DNA of 64,000 nucleotides from an uncultured Gammaproteobacteria bacterium (GTDB lineage: Bacteria > Pseudomonadota > Gammaproteobacteria > Arenicellales > Poriferihabitantaceae). Each line of letters begins with the position of its first letter. The first letter of the stretch is position 1. The stretch is taken from assembly GCA_947259885.1 (NCBI GenBank), contig CAMYNW010000016.1, forward strand, positions 1 to 64,000, in the 5' to 3' direction. The notes under the pieces were generated by a model. It ran no database searches and was not told where the DNA came from. It saw only the letters and a list, made by a program, of their open reading frames with translations. This document shows, piece by piece, positions 1 through 8,369 of the stretch. The position numbers and the translations under genes are program-made.

Positions 1-85
1 GGCGGGAAACGCACGTAATAGCAGGGCTATCGCGAAGTTTTCCAACGAAGAAATAGGTCATTTTGGGCTCAAATTGATCGTTCAT
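1..85 (-). CDS. possible 5' end of a gene cut by the window edge
   Basis: An open frame on the minus strand begins with ATG at 85 and runs without a stop to base 1. It gives 28 codons, starting MNDQFEPKMTYFF. A purine-rich AAGGAG stretch lies upstream but about 15 bases away, which is far for a ribosome binding site. A second ATG at 61 is also possible. The product is too short to recognise. The AT-rich DNA upstream fits a promoter region shared with the rightward lipoprotein gene. This could equally be a chance frame. Confidence 0.3.
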   Translation of the reverse strand, partial: MNDQFEPKMTYFFVGKLRDSPAITCVSR

Positions 86-506
86 GTTTTGATCAGAGGC
101 TCCTTAACTCTCGAATGATGCTGTTCCTTTAAGCTATCGAGAATTTTTCCTATATAAACGCTAAAATTAAGTATATGTTTTCAGAAATCCCGCGCCAGTC
201 TGGATGAATTGAGTTGATAGTCCGGTTCATCATGAATAAGTTGGAATACGAACGCTAAACTGAATTATCGAGCATTGCGCTGCAAAGATTACAATCGATT
301 TGGTTGCGCTCAATTTGATGAGCATACTGGTCCATTAATTGCTATAGACAGATTTATATGATCCTGCACTGCTATGATCCTGCACCGTGCTGGCAATACA
401 GAGCTCTATGCCAATACCCGATAATCTATTTGTCATAACAGTTTTAAATCATGTTATTAAATCATATTGTGTAGATCATCCATATGACAGTAGTGGCTAA
501 ACTACA
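86..506. other. AT-rich intergenic region with a tandem 13-base repeat
   Basis: No gene is visible in these 420 bases. The DNA is AT-rich and probably carries the promoters of the lipoprotein gene to the right and perhaps of the partial gene to the left. Two copies of TATGATCCTGCAC lie at 357-369 and 373-385, a 16-base period that could be a tandem protein-binding site. Directly before the ATG at 507 is a small hairpin, GTAGT at 490 pairing with ACTAC near 500. No convincing sigma-70 promoter was identified. Confidence 0.5.
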
Positions 507-1589
507 ATGAACACCAACATTTTCGATCCAATCAGAGCGTTTTATTGCATCTGTGTATTGGCCAGCCTGGCTGCGTGTTCGAGTATAGGTCCTGGCACCA
601 TTGCGCGTGACCGTGCTAACTATATCGACAGTGTGGGCATGTCATGGAAAAACCAGACGCTGCTAAATATTGTAAAACTGCGATACGCTGACACCCCGGT
701 ATTCCTTGAGGTGGCTCAGATTGTCAGTGGCTACACCTTGGAGAGAACGCTGGCCGCAAATGCCGATGCGTCCGACTTTCGGGACACGCTGTCCTTGGGC
801 GCCGAGGGAACGTTGACAGACCGCCCAACGATCACGTACTCACCCCTGACGGGAGCCAATTTCGTTCGCAAACTTCTGGCACCGATCCCACCAAGTGCGG
901 TATTGTCCTTGATCCAGTCGGGCTGGCCTGCCGATCTGGTGTTGCGAACCACAGTGCAAGCTATTAACGGGCGTAGCAATCAGTCTGGTATGGATCAACG
1001 AAAAAGCCCGGCTGATAAGGATTTTCATTATTTGATCAGTCTACTGCGATCTATCCAGCAATCCGGCGCGTTTGGCATGCGTTTCGAGCAGGGCAGCGCC
1101 GAACGCGACACTACCGTCCTGTTCTTCTATCACGAAGAACTGGATCCCAATGTTGCAATTACGATTAAAGCGCTAAAAGATCTTCTCAACCTTAACCCCG
1201 ATTCACGACGCTACCGCATCGCCTATGGTGCAATCCCTAGTGGAAACGATGAAATCGCCATTCTCACCCGGTCAGTTATACAGATTCTGATTGAGCTCTC
1301 TTCCTATATACAGGTGCCACAGGATCATATCGACAGAAACCTGACCCAACAAACGTCTGCCCTGCGTACCGATTTTGATGCTGGCGTTGCGCCTCTAATA
1401 CAAATTGAAAGCGGAGTGGAAAAGTCTGAAGATACATTTGTCCAAGTACAATACCAGAATTACTGGTACTGGATCGATGCGGAAGATTTTGCATCCAAAC
1501 GGGTATTCACTTTTCTCATGCTGATACTTATGCTTTCGGAAACAGGAGAGGGAGGAAAGCTTCCGGTGCTGACAATTCCAGCCGGATAG
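507..1589 (+). CDS. putative outer-membrane lipoprotein of an unnamed family
   Basis: A 360-residue protein with a hydrophobic N-terminus ending in the lipobox LAACSS (Cys at about residue 24), so it is predicted to be lipid-anchored. After the cysteine comes the stretch IGPGTIARDR, then W-K-N-Q-T-L-L-N-I-V-K-L-R-Y. From memory this pattern is shared by uncharacterised proteobacterial lipoproteins; I know of no assigned function. The rest is mixed alpha/beta with no recognised catalytic motif. The gene stands alone, with non-coding DNA on both sides. No good Shine-Dalgarno precedes the ATG, but the signal peptide fixes the start well. Confidence 0.75.
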   Translation: MNTNIFDPIRAFYCICVLASLAACSSIGPGTIARDRANYIDSVGMSWKNQTLLNIVKLRYADTPVFLEVAQIVSGYTLERTLAANADASDFRDTLSLGAEGTLTDRPTITYSPLTGANFVRKLLAPIPPSAVLSLIQSGWPADLVLRTTVQAINGRSNQSGMDQRKSPADKDFHYLISLLRSIQQSGAFGMRFEQGSAERDTTVLFFYHEELDPNVAITIKALKDLLNLNPDSRRYRIAYGAIPSGNDEIAILTRSVIQILIELSSYIQVPQDHIDRNLTQQTSALRTDFDAGVAPLIQIESGVEKSEDTFVQVQYQNYWYWIDAEDFASKRVFTFLMLILMLSETGEGGKLPVLTIPAG

Positions 1590-1784
1590 AATACTACTGG
1601 TTCACGAAGGAGCCAGGCTAAGTTTGATGAATCCAGGTGTTAGTGTTACGACTTTCCTATTGCAGTTGAAGGGCCAGTGGTAGACTAACTCTGATCCTAT
1701 TTGTCAAAAATATACAACACATACATGCTCCATATTTAGTAAAATTGGATGTTCTGATGCGTTCTCGTTTACTTTACGGTAGTG

Positions 1785-2066
1785 TCAAATATCTTTCGCA
1801 CTTTTTATTGGCGGTAGTCCGTTGTCAGTCCAAGCTACCTTGTATTGCTTTTCAGTATCGAGCTCTTTTAGTAAATTCATATTCATATATTTTCTCATCC
1901 CCCAGTGGGTCGTTGATACATGCCTGAGTCGAGCTGATACCAACATCAAAGCTGACTTGCCATCCGGGAATGCTCCGACTACTCTGGTTCGCCGTCTGAT
2001 TTCTTTCATCAACCGTTCCATCGGATTGTTGGTTCTCAGTTTACTTACCTTAAACCTAGAAAAATG
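1785..2066 (-). pseudogene. IS256-family (mutator) transposase, C-terminal remnant
   Basis: The minus frame ending at 1785 contains RTNNPMER followed by EIRRRTRVVGAFPDG and SALMLV. This is the hallmark C-terminal block of IS256/mutator transposases (family consensus approximately TTNPIERLNREIRRRTxVVGIFP). An ATG lies at 2021, but similarity continues upstream through LRTNN to about 2066, so the visible ATG is not the true start. The N-terminal catalytic DDE region, some 300 residues, is absent. About 90 codons remain, which makes this a dead relic. No terminal inverted repeats or target-site duplication were identified. Confidence 0.75.
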
Positions 2067-2138
2067 AGTGCACTTACACCTCCATTTTTGCCAGATTAAG
2101 ACACTTAATAATTTACTAACAGAATGAGGAAGATTTTA

Positions 2139-2765
2139 ATGTTAAAAAAACTTGGCTGCATTGCATTCTTGCTGACCCTGGGCAGTACTGCTGTTAATGC
2201 TGATCGTGGCTTATATATTGGCGCTGGATTTGGATCTTCTGATATTAATGAACCCGGCGAATTGCGTGACCTCTGCTCTGAATATGGCATAGACTGCGGT
2301 AAGAGCGAATCAGATACCCAGATTAAAGGAATCTTGGGCTACAAATTTAACGATTACTTTGCCCTCGAAGGCACTATTTTCGACGCCGGCTCGCCTGCGT
2401 TGATTGCTGAAGAGTTTGTCACTGCAGAAGCAGCCTTTGAATTAAAGGGAATATCGTTTTCTCTATTGCCTCAGGTACCTCTGGGCCAGAGCGCCTACCT
2501 TTTTGGACGACTTGGCCTCGCTGCTGCGGATGCGACTCTTACGGTTGGCGTCCCATCCCTTAACTTAGTCGAAACCGACAGCAGTGAAGCAGCGGCCATA
2601 CTCTATGGAGTTGGTGCTGGCGTAAAGTTAGGCGATTCCGTATCGCTGCGCCTGGAATGGGAAAGATACAATTTTGACGAAGCCCTTAAGATTGCAAATA
2701 TTGACGTTGACGCTCCGGAGCTAGACGTCGTCTCAGGATCAATTATCTTTTCATTTAGCCCCTGA
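2139..2765 (+). CDS. outer-membrane beta-barrel protein (porin/OmpA-like barrel)
   Basis: A protein of 208 residues from the ATG at 2139. This start is preferred over the one at 2124 because GAGGAAG lies 7-8 bases before it. It has a clean signal peptide ending near VNA, then GLYIGAGFG, the usual first strand of small 8-stranded barrels. Alternating strands follow, with acidic extracellular loops, and the chain ends in SGSIIFSFSP with an aromatic near the C-terminus. It resembles the outer-membrane-protein beta-barrel (OMP_b-brl) family. Ligand and role are unknown. It is convergent with recX. Confidence 0.8.
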   Translation: MLKKLGCIAFLLTLGSTAVNADRGLYIGAGFGSSDINEPGELRDLCSEYGIDCGKSESDTQIKGILGYKFNDYFALEGTIFDAGSPALIAEEFVTAEAAFELKGISFSLLPQVPLGQSAYLFGRLGLAAADATLTVGVPSLNLVETDSSEAAAILYGVGAGVKLGDSVSLRLEWERYNFDEALKIANIDVDAPELDVVSGSIIFSFSP

Positions 2766-2769
2766 TCCG

Positions 2770-2790
2770 TAATCCCTGATTCGGGGATTA
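2770..2790. terminator. hairpin between convergent genes
   Basis: TAATCCC at 2770-2776 pairs perfectly with GGGATTA at 2784-2790 around a 7-base loop. It lies 5 bases after the barrel gene stop and 10 bases beyond the recX stop, so it could end transcripts from both sides. The T-tract is poor on both strands, which lowers confidence. Confidence 0.4.
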
Positions 2791-2800
2791 TTAGAACAGT

Positions 2801-3316
2801 TCAATCTCTATAATCAGGAATATCGTTCACAGAGAATCCCCGTTGCTGAAGGAATCTAGCCTGTCGGGCCCACTCTTTGTAGTCGGCTGGTGGAGCTGTT
2901 CCGAATTTCTTAATACGGGCAAATTCTGCACGCTGTGCCCATTCATCATGGTAGATTTGCATCACCGCATCTATGATGAGTGGATCAAGCCGATGCTGCT
3001 TGAGTTCTTGTTCAAGCAACACCGGACCCTTGCCTGCATTGACACGTGCACGACCGAGCTGCTCGGCAAACCTCAAATCTGATTGCGCGTTCAACTGAAT
3101 CAGTTCCCGCAGCAGTTGCTCCACCTGGTGAAACTGGTCAATTCGCCCGAGTTTCTGTCGAAGCTCGTGCTGGCTATACTCTCGCCTAGCGAGACATTGA
3201 TAAGCCCTATCCCGCAGCAGCAGGTATCCTTCACGGCGAATTGACCCTTCCAGATCCGGATTGACCGAATCGCCAGCCTTCTTTTCAATGTTTAGAGTAT
3301 CCCCTCCTCGCTTCAA
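2801..3316 (-). CDS. recX: regulatory protein RecX
   Basis: A 171-residue protein of the RecX family, which binds RecA filaments and modulates recombinase activity. It shows the typical start of the RecX helical repeats, A-Y-Q-C-L-A-R-R-E-Y-S-Q-H-E-L-R-Q-K-L. A later block, RFAEQLGRARVNAGKGP, matches the family consensus D-x-R-F-A-x-x-x-x-x-x-R-x-x-x-G-x-G-P. It lies 76 bases downstream of recA on the same strand, the classical recA-recX arrangement. The N-terminal 25 residues are extra and charged, and a start closer to the repeats is possible. Confidence 0.9.
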   Translation of the reverse strand: MKRGGDTLNIEKKAGDSVNPDLEGSIRREGYLLLRDRAYQCLARREYSQHELRQKLGRIDQFHQVEQLLRELIQLNAQSDLRFAEQLGRARVNAGKGPVLLEQELKQHRLDPLIIDAVMQIYHDEWAQRAEFARIKKFGTAPPADYKEWARQARFLQQRGFSVNDIPDYRD

Positions 3317-3392
3317 GGAAACACCCGCTCAAAAGGTTGCGTTCTGTCAAGCTTCTTAAGTTGTTCCATACTCTTCGGGCGGTGCAGACCTA

Positions 3393-4451
3393 TCAGATTT
3401 CCACCGCCGCATCCGCTGCAAGATCTACGTCCGCATCCACTTCCATCGATTCGTCGCTCTTTATCAAGCCTTTCTTCTGACGAATGATGCGTTCGATTTC
3501 ATCCGCCATGCTCTGGTTTTCCTTTAAAAATTCACGCACATTATCACGGCCCTGGCCAATTCGATCCGATCCGTAGCTGTACCAGGCCCCGGACTTTTCG
3601 ATTACGCCAAGCTCAACGCCTAGGTCGATCAATTCGCCTTGCTTAGAAATACCTTCATTGTAAAGAATGTCGAATTCTGTCTGCCTGAAAGGTGGTGCAA
3701 CTTTATTCTTGATGACCTTCACCCTGGTCTGGTTTCCTAGCACTTCATCCCCTTTCTTGATAGCACCAATACGTCGAATATCCAGCCGCACTGATGAATA
3801 AAACTTGAGCGCATTACCCCCGGTAGTAGTTTCCGGATTACCAAACATGACTCCAATTTTCATTCTTATCTGGTTGATGAAGATCACCATGGTATTGGAT
3901 TTCTTAATATTGGCAGTGAGTTTTCTCAATGCTTGGGACATCAATCGCGCCTGCAGACCGACATGGTGATCTCCCATTTCACCTTCAATCTCTGCTTTCG
4001 GTGTTAGCGCGGCAACCGAATCCACAACAATGACGTCTACCGCCGAGGACCGCACCAGCATGTCGGCAATTTCTAAAGCTTGCTCACCAGTATCGGGTTG
4101 AGAGACCAGCAGTTCATCGATATTTACACCCAATCGCTCTGCATAGGCAGGATCAAGTGCATGCTCTGCATCAATAAATGCAGCAGTACCACCAAGTTTC
4201 TGCGCCTGCGCCACTACCGACAATGTCAGAGTGGTTTTACCAGATGATTCCGGGCCGTAAATTTCGATTACCCGGCCGCGGGGCAAACCCCCAATTCCAA
4301 GCGCGATATCCAAGCCAAGGGAGCCTGTTGAATAAGCTTGGATATCATCGGCGATACTGGAGTCACCAAGACGCATTACAGATCCTTTGCCAAACTGACG
4401 GTCAATCTGACCAAGCGCCGCATCGAGCGCCTTTCGTTTATTCTCATCCAT
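3393..4451 (-). CDS. recA: RecA recombinase
   Basis: DNA-dependent ATPase that forms filaments on single-stranded DNA, promotes strand exchange and triggers LexA self-cleavage. From the ATG at 4451 the protein is 352 residues, the normal size. It begins [13 protein letters not shown], with Walker [10 protein letters not shown] at residues 66-74, the loop block [21 protein letters not shown] and the conserved KNKVAPPF. The frame extends to 4490, but those 13 extra residues are not family-like. The C-terminus is acidic, as in other proteobacterial RecA proteins. recX follows. Upstream are a promoter candidate and a perfect palindrome (see 4499-4520). Confidence 0.97.
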   Translation of the reverse strand: MDENKRKALDAALGQIDRQFGKGSVMRLGDSSIADDIQAYSTGSLGLDIALGIGGLPRGRVIEIYGPESSGKTTLTLSVVAQAQKLGGTAAFIDAEHALDPAYAERLGVNIDELLVSQPDTGEQALEIADMLVRSSAVDVIVVDSVAALTPKAEIEGEMGDHHVGLQARLMSQALRKLTANIKKSNTMVIFINQIRMKIGVMFGNPETTTGGNALKFYSSVRLDIRRIGAIKKGDEVLGNQTRVKVIKNKVAPPFRQTEFDILYNEGISKQGELIDLGVELGVIEKSGAWYSYGSDRIGQGRDNVREFLKENQSMADEIERIIRQKKGLIKSDESMEVDADVDLAADAAVEI

Positions 4452-4498
4452 TTTAGTAAATTCTCGTAAAGTGGTTATCGACATTTGCAAGAGACAGC

Positions 4499-4520
4499 AT
4501 GTTCTCTATTTTGAGAACAT
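4499..4520. promoter_or_regulatory. palindrome in the recA promoter, candidate SOS operator
   Basis: A perfect inverted repeat, ATGTTCTC at 4499-4506 and GAGAACAT at 4513-4520, separated by TATTTT. It lies 48 bases upstream of the chosen recA start. It overlaps the candidate -10 box, where a bound repressor would block transcription. It does not match the E. coli LexA consensus CTGT-N8-ACAG. The inner GTTC/GAAC halves recall GTTC-type boxes of other phyla, with different spacing. Function is inferred from position only. Confidence 0.5.
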
Positions 4521-4545
4521 ACCAGAAATCTACCGGTAATTACAA
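4516..4545 (-). promoter_or_regulatory. candidate sigma-70 promoter of recA
   Basis: Read on the minus strand, TTGTAA (4545-4540) and TATGTT (4521-4516) are separated by 18 bases and lie about 65 bases upstream of the recA start. The -10 hexamer overlaps the first arm of the palindrome by five bases. The match to consensus is moderate, and no transcription start is known. Confidence 0.4.
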
Positions 4546-4742
4546 CCGTCCCGGCAACCGGATTATCCCACAGGGAGGGGACTTAAAAAATCAGAGAATT
4601 CAAAAATTCATCAATTAAATCAATTAAATAGAGTTAATTTACGTGCGAAATCTGATGCCTGGCATCGATAGTGTGCATTAACACGTTGATATTCTTGTAG
4701 ATAAAAATCTCGACACTGAGGCCAATGCAGATCTATCAAACC

Positions 4743-5240
4743 TCAGGAATTATCTGGACGCTTAAGGTGAGTCAATGTGACGGTTCCGATATCATCAAAA
4801 TCAATGACTGCCACGCAGCATGTTGTCATCAGCTTCCCGTCAGATGGAATTTGGACATCCGGAACCAGACATAAAAGGGCCATCTCGAACCCAGGATTGT
4901 GCCCAATCAACATCACGTTCTGTTGATCCAGAAGATATTGTTCGGCAATTTCAACAACCTCCGTGTCGCTGGCATGATATAGCTCCTCCAAATAGTTTAT
5001 CTCGACATCCGTTAAGTCGAGTTCGGTGCCGACAAGCTCCAGGGTTTCTCGGGTACGAGCAGCGCTCGAACAATAAATAACGTCCGGATACAGATTATTT
5101 GAATGCAACCAGCGTCCGACTCGCGGCGCGTCCCTTCGGCCTCGATGATTAAGGGGCCGATCAAAATCTGTTGCCGCCCCACTATGCCAGTCTGACTTCG
5201 CATGTCGCAACAAAATCAAACGCCTGGTCGCCATGGTCAA
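4743..5240 (-). CDS. sixA: SixA-like phosphohistidine phosphatase
   Basis: A 165-residue member of the histidine phosphatase (phosphoglycerate mutase-like) superfamily. The catalytic RH motif sits at the N-terminus in LILLRHAKSDW. It is followed by D-x-x-R-P-L-N-x-R-G and SSAARTRET, and the second catalytic histidine is in MLIGHNPG. This combination is characteristic of SixA, which removes phosphate from phosphohistidine on phosphotransfer proteins. The small size without a cap domain agrees. ATGs at 5240 and 5234 are both possible. The gene is monocistronic and divergent from the methyltransferase at 5291. Confidence 0.85.
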   Translation of the reverse strand: MTMATRRLILLRHAKSDWHSGAATDFDRPLNHRGRRDAPRVGRWLHSNNLYPDVIYCSSAARTRETLELVGTELDLTDVEINYLEELYHASDTEVVEIAEQYLLDQQNVMLIGHNPGFEMALLCLVPDVQIPSDGKLMTTCCVAVIDFDDIGTVTLTHLKRPDNS

Positions 5241-5290
5241 CTCCTATCAGTACAATACGGCGTTTATTTTAACCTCCCTGAGTGTTGCTG

Positions 5291-6115
5291 ATGGCAAAAA
5301 AAGAAAAGACTCCGCGTCCAGGTACCATTGCGTATACAGCTGACCGACACGAATACTACGAAAAAGCGGTGCAATGCGTGGAATCGGAAATAGACATGGT
5401 TGCCGAAACCTATGAGAACCTGCGTGGAAAGAAGGCTCGGTTTCTTAGAGAAGATTTCTGTGGTACAGGAAACACAAGTTGTGAATGGGTCCGCCGACAT
5501 CCCAAGAATACTGCTATTGGTCTCGACCTCGATCAAGAGGTTCTCGACTGGGGCAGACAAAACAAGATCGCGGCTCTCAGTCCCAAGCAACAGGCGCGTA
5601 TAAGTTTAATCAATCAAAATGTTCTGAGCGCGAATTGCCCGCCAGCGGATGTCATTCTGGCCATGAATTTCAGTTACCAGTTATTCAAGGCCAGGGATGC
5701 CCTTCTCAATTATTTCAAACAAGCCCGTGAGGGCTTAGCGGACGATGGGGTATTTTTCATCGACGCCTATGGAGGCCATGAGTCATACCGGCAGATAAAG
5801 GAGAAAACCAGTTTTGATGACTTCGATTACTACTGGCACCAGAAAAAATACAACCCGATCACGGGCCACATGCTGTGCCATATCCATTTCAAATTCAAAG
5901 ACAAATCATGGCTTAAGAAAGCATTCACTTATGACTGGCGATTATGGACACTTCCTGAAATCCAGGAACTGTTGGAGGAGGCAGGATTCAGTAAAGTACA
6001 GGTTTACTGGGAAGGCACTGATAAAAAGACCGGAGAAGGCAATGGAGAATACTTTCCCACTAACGAAGGAGAGGATGATCCCAGCTGGATCGTTTATGTC
6101 GTTAGCGAGAAGTAG
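5291..6115 (+). CDS. class I SAM-dependent methyltransferase
   Basis: A 274-residue cytoplasmic methyltransferase. Motif I appears as REDFCGTGNTSCEW, with the acidic ribose-binding residue in GLDLD, then NVLS and a motif IV-like ADVILAMNFSYQLF. The DFCGTG form of motif I with a following WVRR is typical of an uncharacterised bacterial group; the substrate is unknown. The C-terminal half is rich in aromatic and charged residues (YYWHQKKYNP, EGTDKKTGEGNGEYF). The start at 5291 (MAKKEK) is preferred over 5282. The gene is alone and divergent from sixA. Confidence 0.8.
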   Translation: MAKKEKTPRPGTIAYTADRHEYYEKAVQCVESEIDMVAETYENLRGKKARFLREDFCGTGNTSCEWVRRHPKNTAIGLDLDQEVLDWGRQNKIAALSPKQQARISLINQNVLSANCPPADVILAMNFSYQLFKARDALLNYFKQAREGLADDGVFFIDAYGGHESYRQIKEKTSFDDFDYYWHQKKYNPITGHMLCHIHFKFKDKSWLKKAFTYDWRLWTLPEIQELLEEAGFSKVQVYWEGTDKKTGEGNGEYFPTNEGEDDPSWIVYVVSEK

Positions 6116-6348
6116 CGCACCTCACAATTGACTCTGGTGCTCCAACCTGTAACTATAAATATTCAGTACGATTTTGTAATTGTGAAATAGAAGCAAATTC
6201 GAATACGAAAGATTCGAAAAATCGGACGTTCGCCAAATTTAAAAATGCCGGGAGCAGCTCCAATTCAATCCTTCACAAACTTCTTTAATCGTCCTGATAA
6301 TAATCGAGATATCATCGTCGATGCCGCGGTGTTGTAAATTTTAGCTAA

Positions 6349-6777
6349 CTAAGATTTATGGTTTCTAATGACTACCGTTCCTGCAAGCTTGTCATGCCAT
6401 CCTTGTTTGCGTCTATCGAAAGCAACCCAAATTAACCCAAGAAAAAATGGAATCGTCGATATATAATAGCCTAGGTATCGCCCTATGAATTGACCGGTAG
6501 AGGGTTTAGCTCCGGTTTTAGCGTCAACTATGGTCAGTTTTGTCAGTATTTTTCCAGGGGTGGCAGATTTATAGGTCCAGAATAAAATAACCACAATCGC
6601 TGGAAACAAATAATTAAACAGGACATCCCAAAACCCGTGTAAAAGAGACTCGCTGTCCCAATAGCCTGTACCATATCCAACAGTGAGTAATGGCAGCATC
6701 ACTATCACTATTAATATTGTATCGATTATTGCCGCCCCTGTTCTAATCCAAAAACCAGCATAATTCGGTTCTTTCAT
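6349..6777 (-). CDS. RDD-family membrane protein
   Basis: A 142-residue integral membrane protein of the RDD family. It starts with Y-A-G-F-W-I-R-T-G-A-A-I-I-D, where the arginine and aspartates of the first helix give the family its name. Three hydrophobic segments follow, around residues 12-32, 48-66 and 105-125, with the conserved SATPGKILTKLTIVDA between the second and third. The family is widespread with mostly unknown function; some members act in ion exchange. It stands alone between two intergenic regions. Confidence 0.85.
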   Translation of the reverse strand: MKEPNYAGFWIRTGAAIIDTILIVIVMLPLLTVGYGTGYWDSESLLHGFWDVLFNYLFPAIVVILFWTYKSATPGKILTKLTIVDAKTGAKPSTGQFIGRYLGYYISTIPFFLGLIWVAFDRRKQGWHDKLAGTVVIRNHKS

Positions 6778-7239
6778 ACCTCTATTCTCATAAAAGTATT
6801 GCCTTAATCCAGCCTGCTACTGATTTTGCGCCCCGCCTCAGTAAATGCGATATAGCGCCCTCTAAAGATCATCTCAAAACAGCCCCATAGTATCACTCCA
6901 CTCATTTTAATCTTTATTTCCACATACCAAGCCAAACTATCCCGAAAGGTTGTCGATTAATTGACAAATGATTAATGTAAAATCAGCCAAAAATCCAAGT
7001 ATTTACAGATTGAATCAAAGGATGGCTTATTTCAATCCTATGCAAGCATAATCAGTAGACATTCGGTAGACCGTTGCCAGGATTCCATCTTTGTGTCTAC
7101 TTTTCGATTTTCAATTCTGATTCCCTAGCGTGAGTTGGAAATACTCTCTCATCAACCACTAATAAACCGATTGAATTGAACATAACCTGTCTTCAGAACC
7201 CCGCTAACAATACACACAGAAGAATCTGAAAAAGCAACA
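6778..7239. other. intergenic region upstream of the RND pump
   Basis: About 460 bases without a credible gene in any frame. It must hold the promoters for the leftward RDD gene and the rightward efflux operon. A TTGACA hexamer occurs near 6960, but no -10 box sits at a correct distance. I saw no strong hairpin, tRNA-like element or repeat, and no regulator gene of the kind that often precedes RND operons. Confidence 0.5.
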
Positions 7240-8352
7240 ATGAAAAAGGCGATTTTCTTCAGCATCACTGGTTGCGCACTGCTACTTATGCTTTTAGCGG
7301 CAATCAAGTATGACCAGATTAACACCTTGATTAAGTCCGGAGAGGGTATGCAGCCACCACCGGAGACCGTGTCGAGTTTCACTGTGCAGCAACTGGAGAG
7401 AGAGAACATCCTTGCTGCAGTAGGCACACTGGAGTCTGTTCGTGGCGTCACCCTCACAGCAGACATCCCCGGCCGGGTCATCGAAGTGGCGTTTGCTTCC
7501 GGTGTTGAAGTCAATCAGGGCGAGGTTCTGGTCCGTCAAGATATATCTTCCGAACAGGCTCAGTTGCGGGCTGCAGAAGCCAACTTAGAACTGGCCCGCG
7601 CCAATCTAAAGCGACTCAATGATCTGGTTAAAAAGAAAGTAGTCTCCGTTTCCGAGTATGACACTGCACAAGCGCAAGCTAAATCAACCGAAGCGGAAGC
7701 GGACACGATCCGCACCACCATTGCAAAAAAAACCATCTCTGCGCCTTTTTCCGGCCGCCTTGGAATACGTTTGATCAATCTAGGACAAGATCTCCGTGAA
7801 GGTGCCCCCATTGTCTCTCTGCAAGCGGTTGATCCTCTATTTGTCAATTTCTATATACCGCAGCAACATCTGGCACAGTTGCGAACTGGTTTAAAAGTGA
7901 GGGTTACTTCGGACACAGCACCTGGCATCATGTTTGTTGGGAGTATCACAGCAGTAAACGCGGAGGTAGATCCAAAAACCCGCAATATTCTTGTACAGGC
8001 GACTTTAGCCAACCCCGAGGAAAGTTTATTACCCGGCATGTACGTCAAGCTAGAAGTCATACTGGCCGATAGTGAGATGGTGACGGCGATTCCAATCACT
8101 GCTGTGTCATTCGCCACCTATGGCGATTCGGTTTTCGTACTAGAAGAAAAGGACGGGCAATTAATTGCGCGACAGCAGTTTGTGCAACTGGGTGAAACAC
8201 GGGGTGATTTCGTAGCCGTCAAAGGAGGCGTCGAGCCTGGCGTTCTGGTCGCCAGCTCAGGAGTCTTCAAGTTGCGTGGGGGGATGACAGTCGCCATTAA
8301 CAACGAGGTTGCGCCCACATTTAGCGCTGACCCCGACCCCATCGATAAATAG
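7240..8352 (+). CDS. RND efflux periplasmic adaptor (membrane fusion protein)
   Basis: A 370-residue adaptor of the AcrA/MexE type that bridges an inner-membrane RND pump and an outer-membrane channel. It has an N-terminal membrane anchor (residues 4-22). A split lipoyl domain (ADIPGRVIEVAFASG and ISAPFSGRLGIR) flanks a coiled-coil hairpin of about 70 residues (SSEQAQLRAAEANLELARANL onward). Beta-barrel and membrane-proximal domains follow. There is no lipobox cysteine. The pump gene starts 17 bases downstream, so the two are one operon. No outer-membrane channel gene is linked, so the pump presumably uses one encoded elsewhere. Confidence 0.92.
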   Translation: MKKAIFFSITGCALLLMLLAAIKYDQINTLIKSGEGMQPPPETVSSFTVQQLERENILAAVGTLESVRGVTLTADIPGRVIEVAFASGVEVNQGEVLVRQDISSEQAQLRAAEANLELARANLKRLNDLVKKKVVSVSEYDTAQAQAKSTEAEADTIRTTIAKKTISAPFSGRLGIRLINLGQDLREGAPIVSLQAVDPLFVNFYIPQQHLAQLRTGLKVRVTSDTAPGIMFVGSITAVNAEVDPKTRNILVQATLANPEESLLPGMYVKLEVILADSEMVTAIPITAVSFATYGDSVFVLEEKDGQLIARQQFVQLGETRGDFVAVKGGVEPGVLVASSGVFKLRGGMTVAINNEVAPTFSADPDPIDK

Positions 8353-8369
8353 CGAATCTCACTCCGGCA

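Noticed and set aside
731..979. Leftward frame of 82 codons inside the first lipoprotein gene
   Set aside because: It lies entirely antisense to a protein with a clear lipobox and family motifs; composition is that of a shadow frame.
4611..4628. Tandem TCAATTAAA repeat upstream of recA
   Set aside because: Two copies of a simple AT-rich 9-mer in an AT-rich gap; expected by chance slippage.
4716..4746. CTGAGG/CCTCAG hairpin near the sixA stop as a terminator
   Set aside because: Only 6 bases pair across a 19-base loop, and the T-run is separated from the stem.
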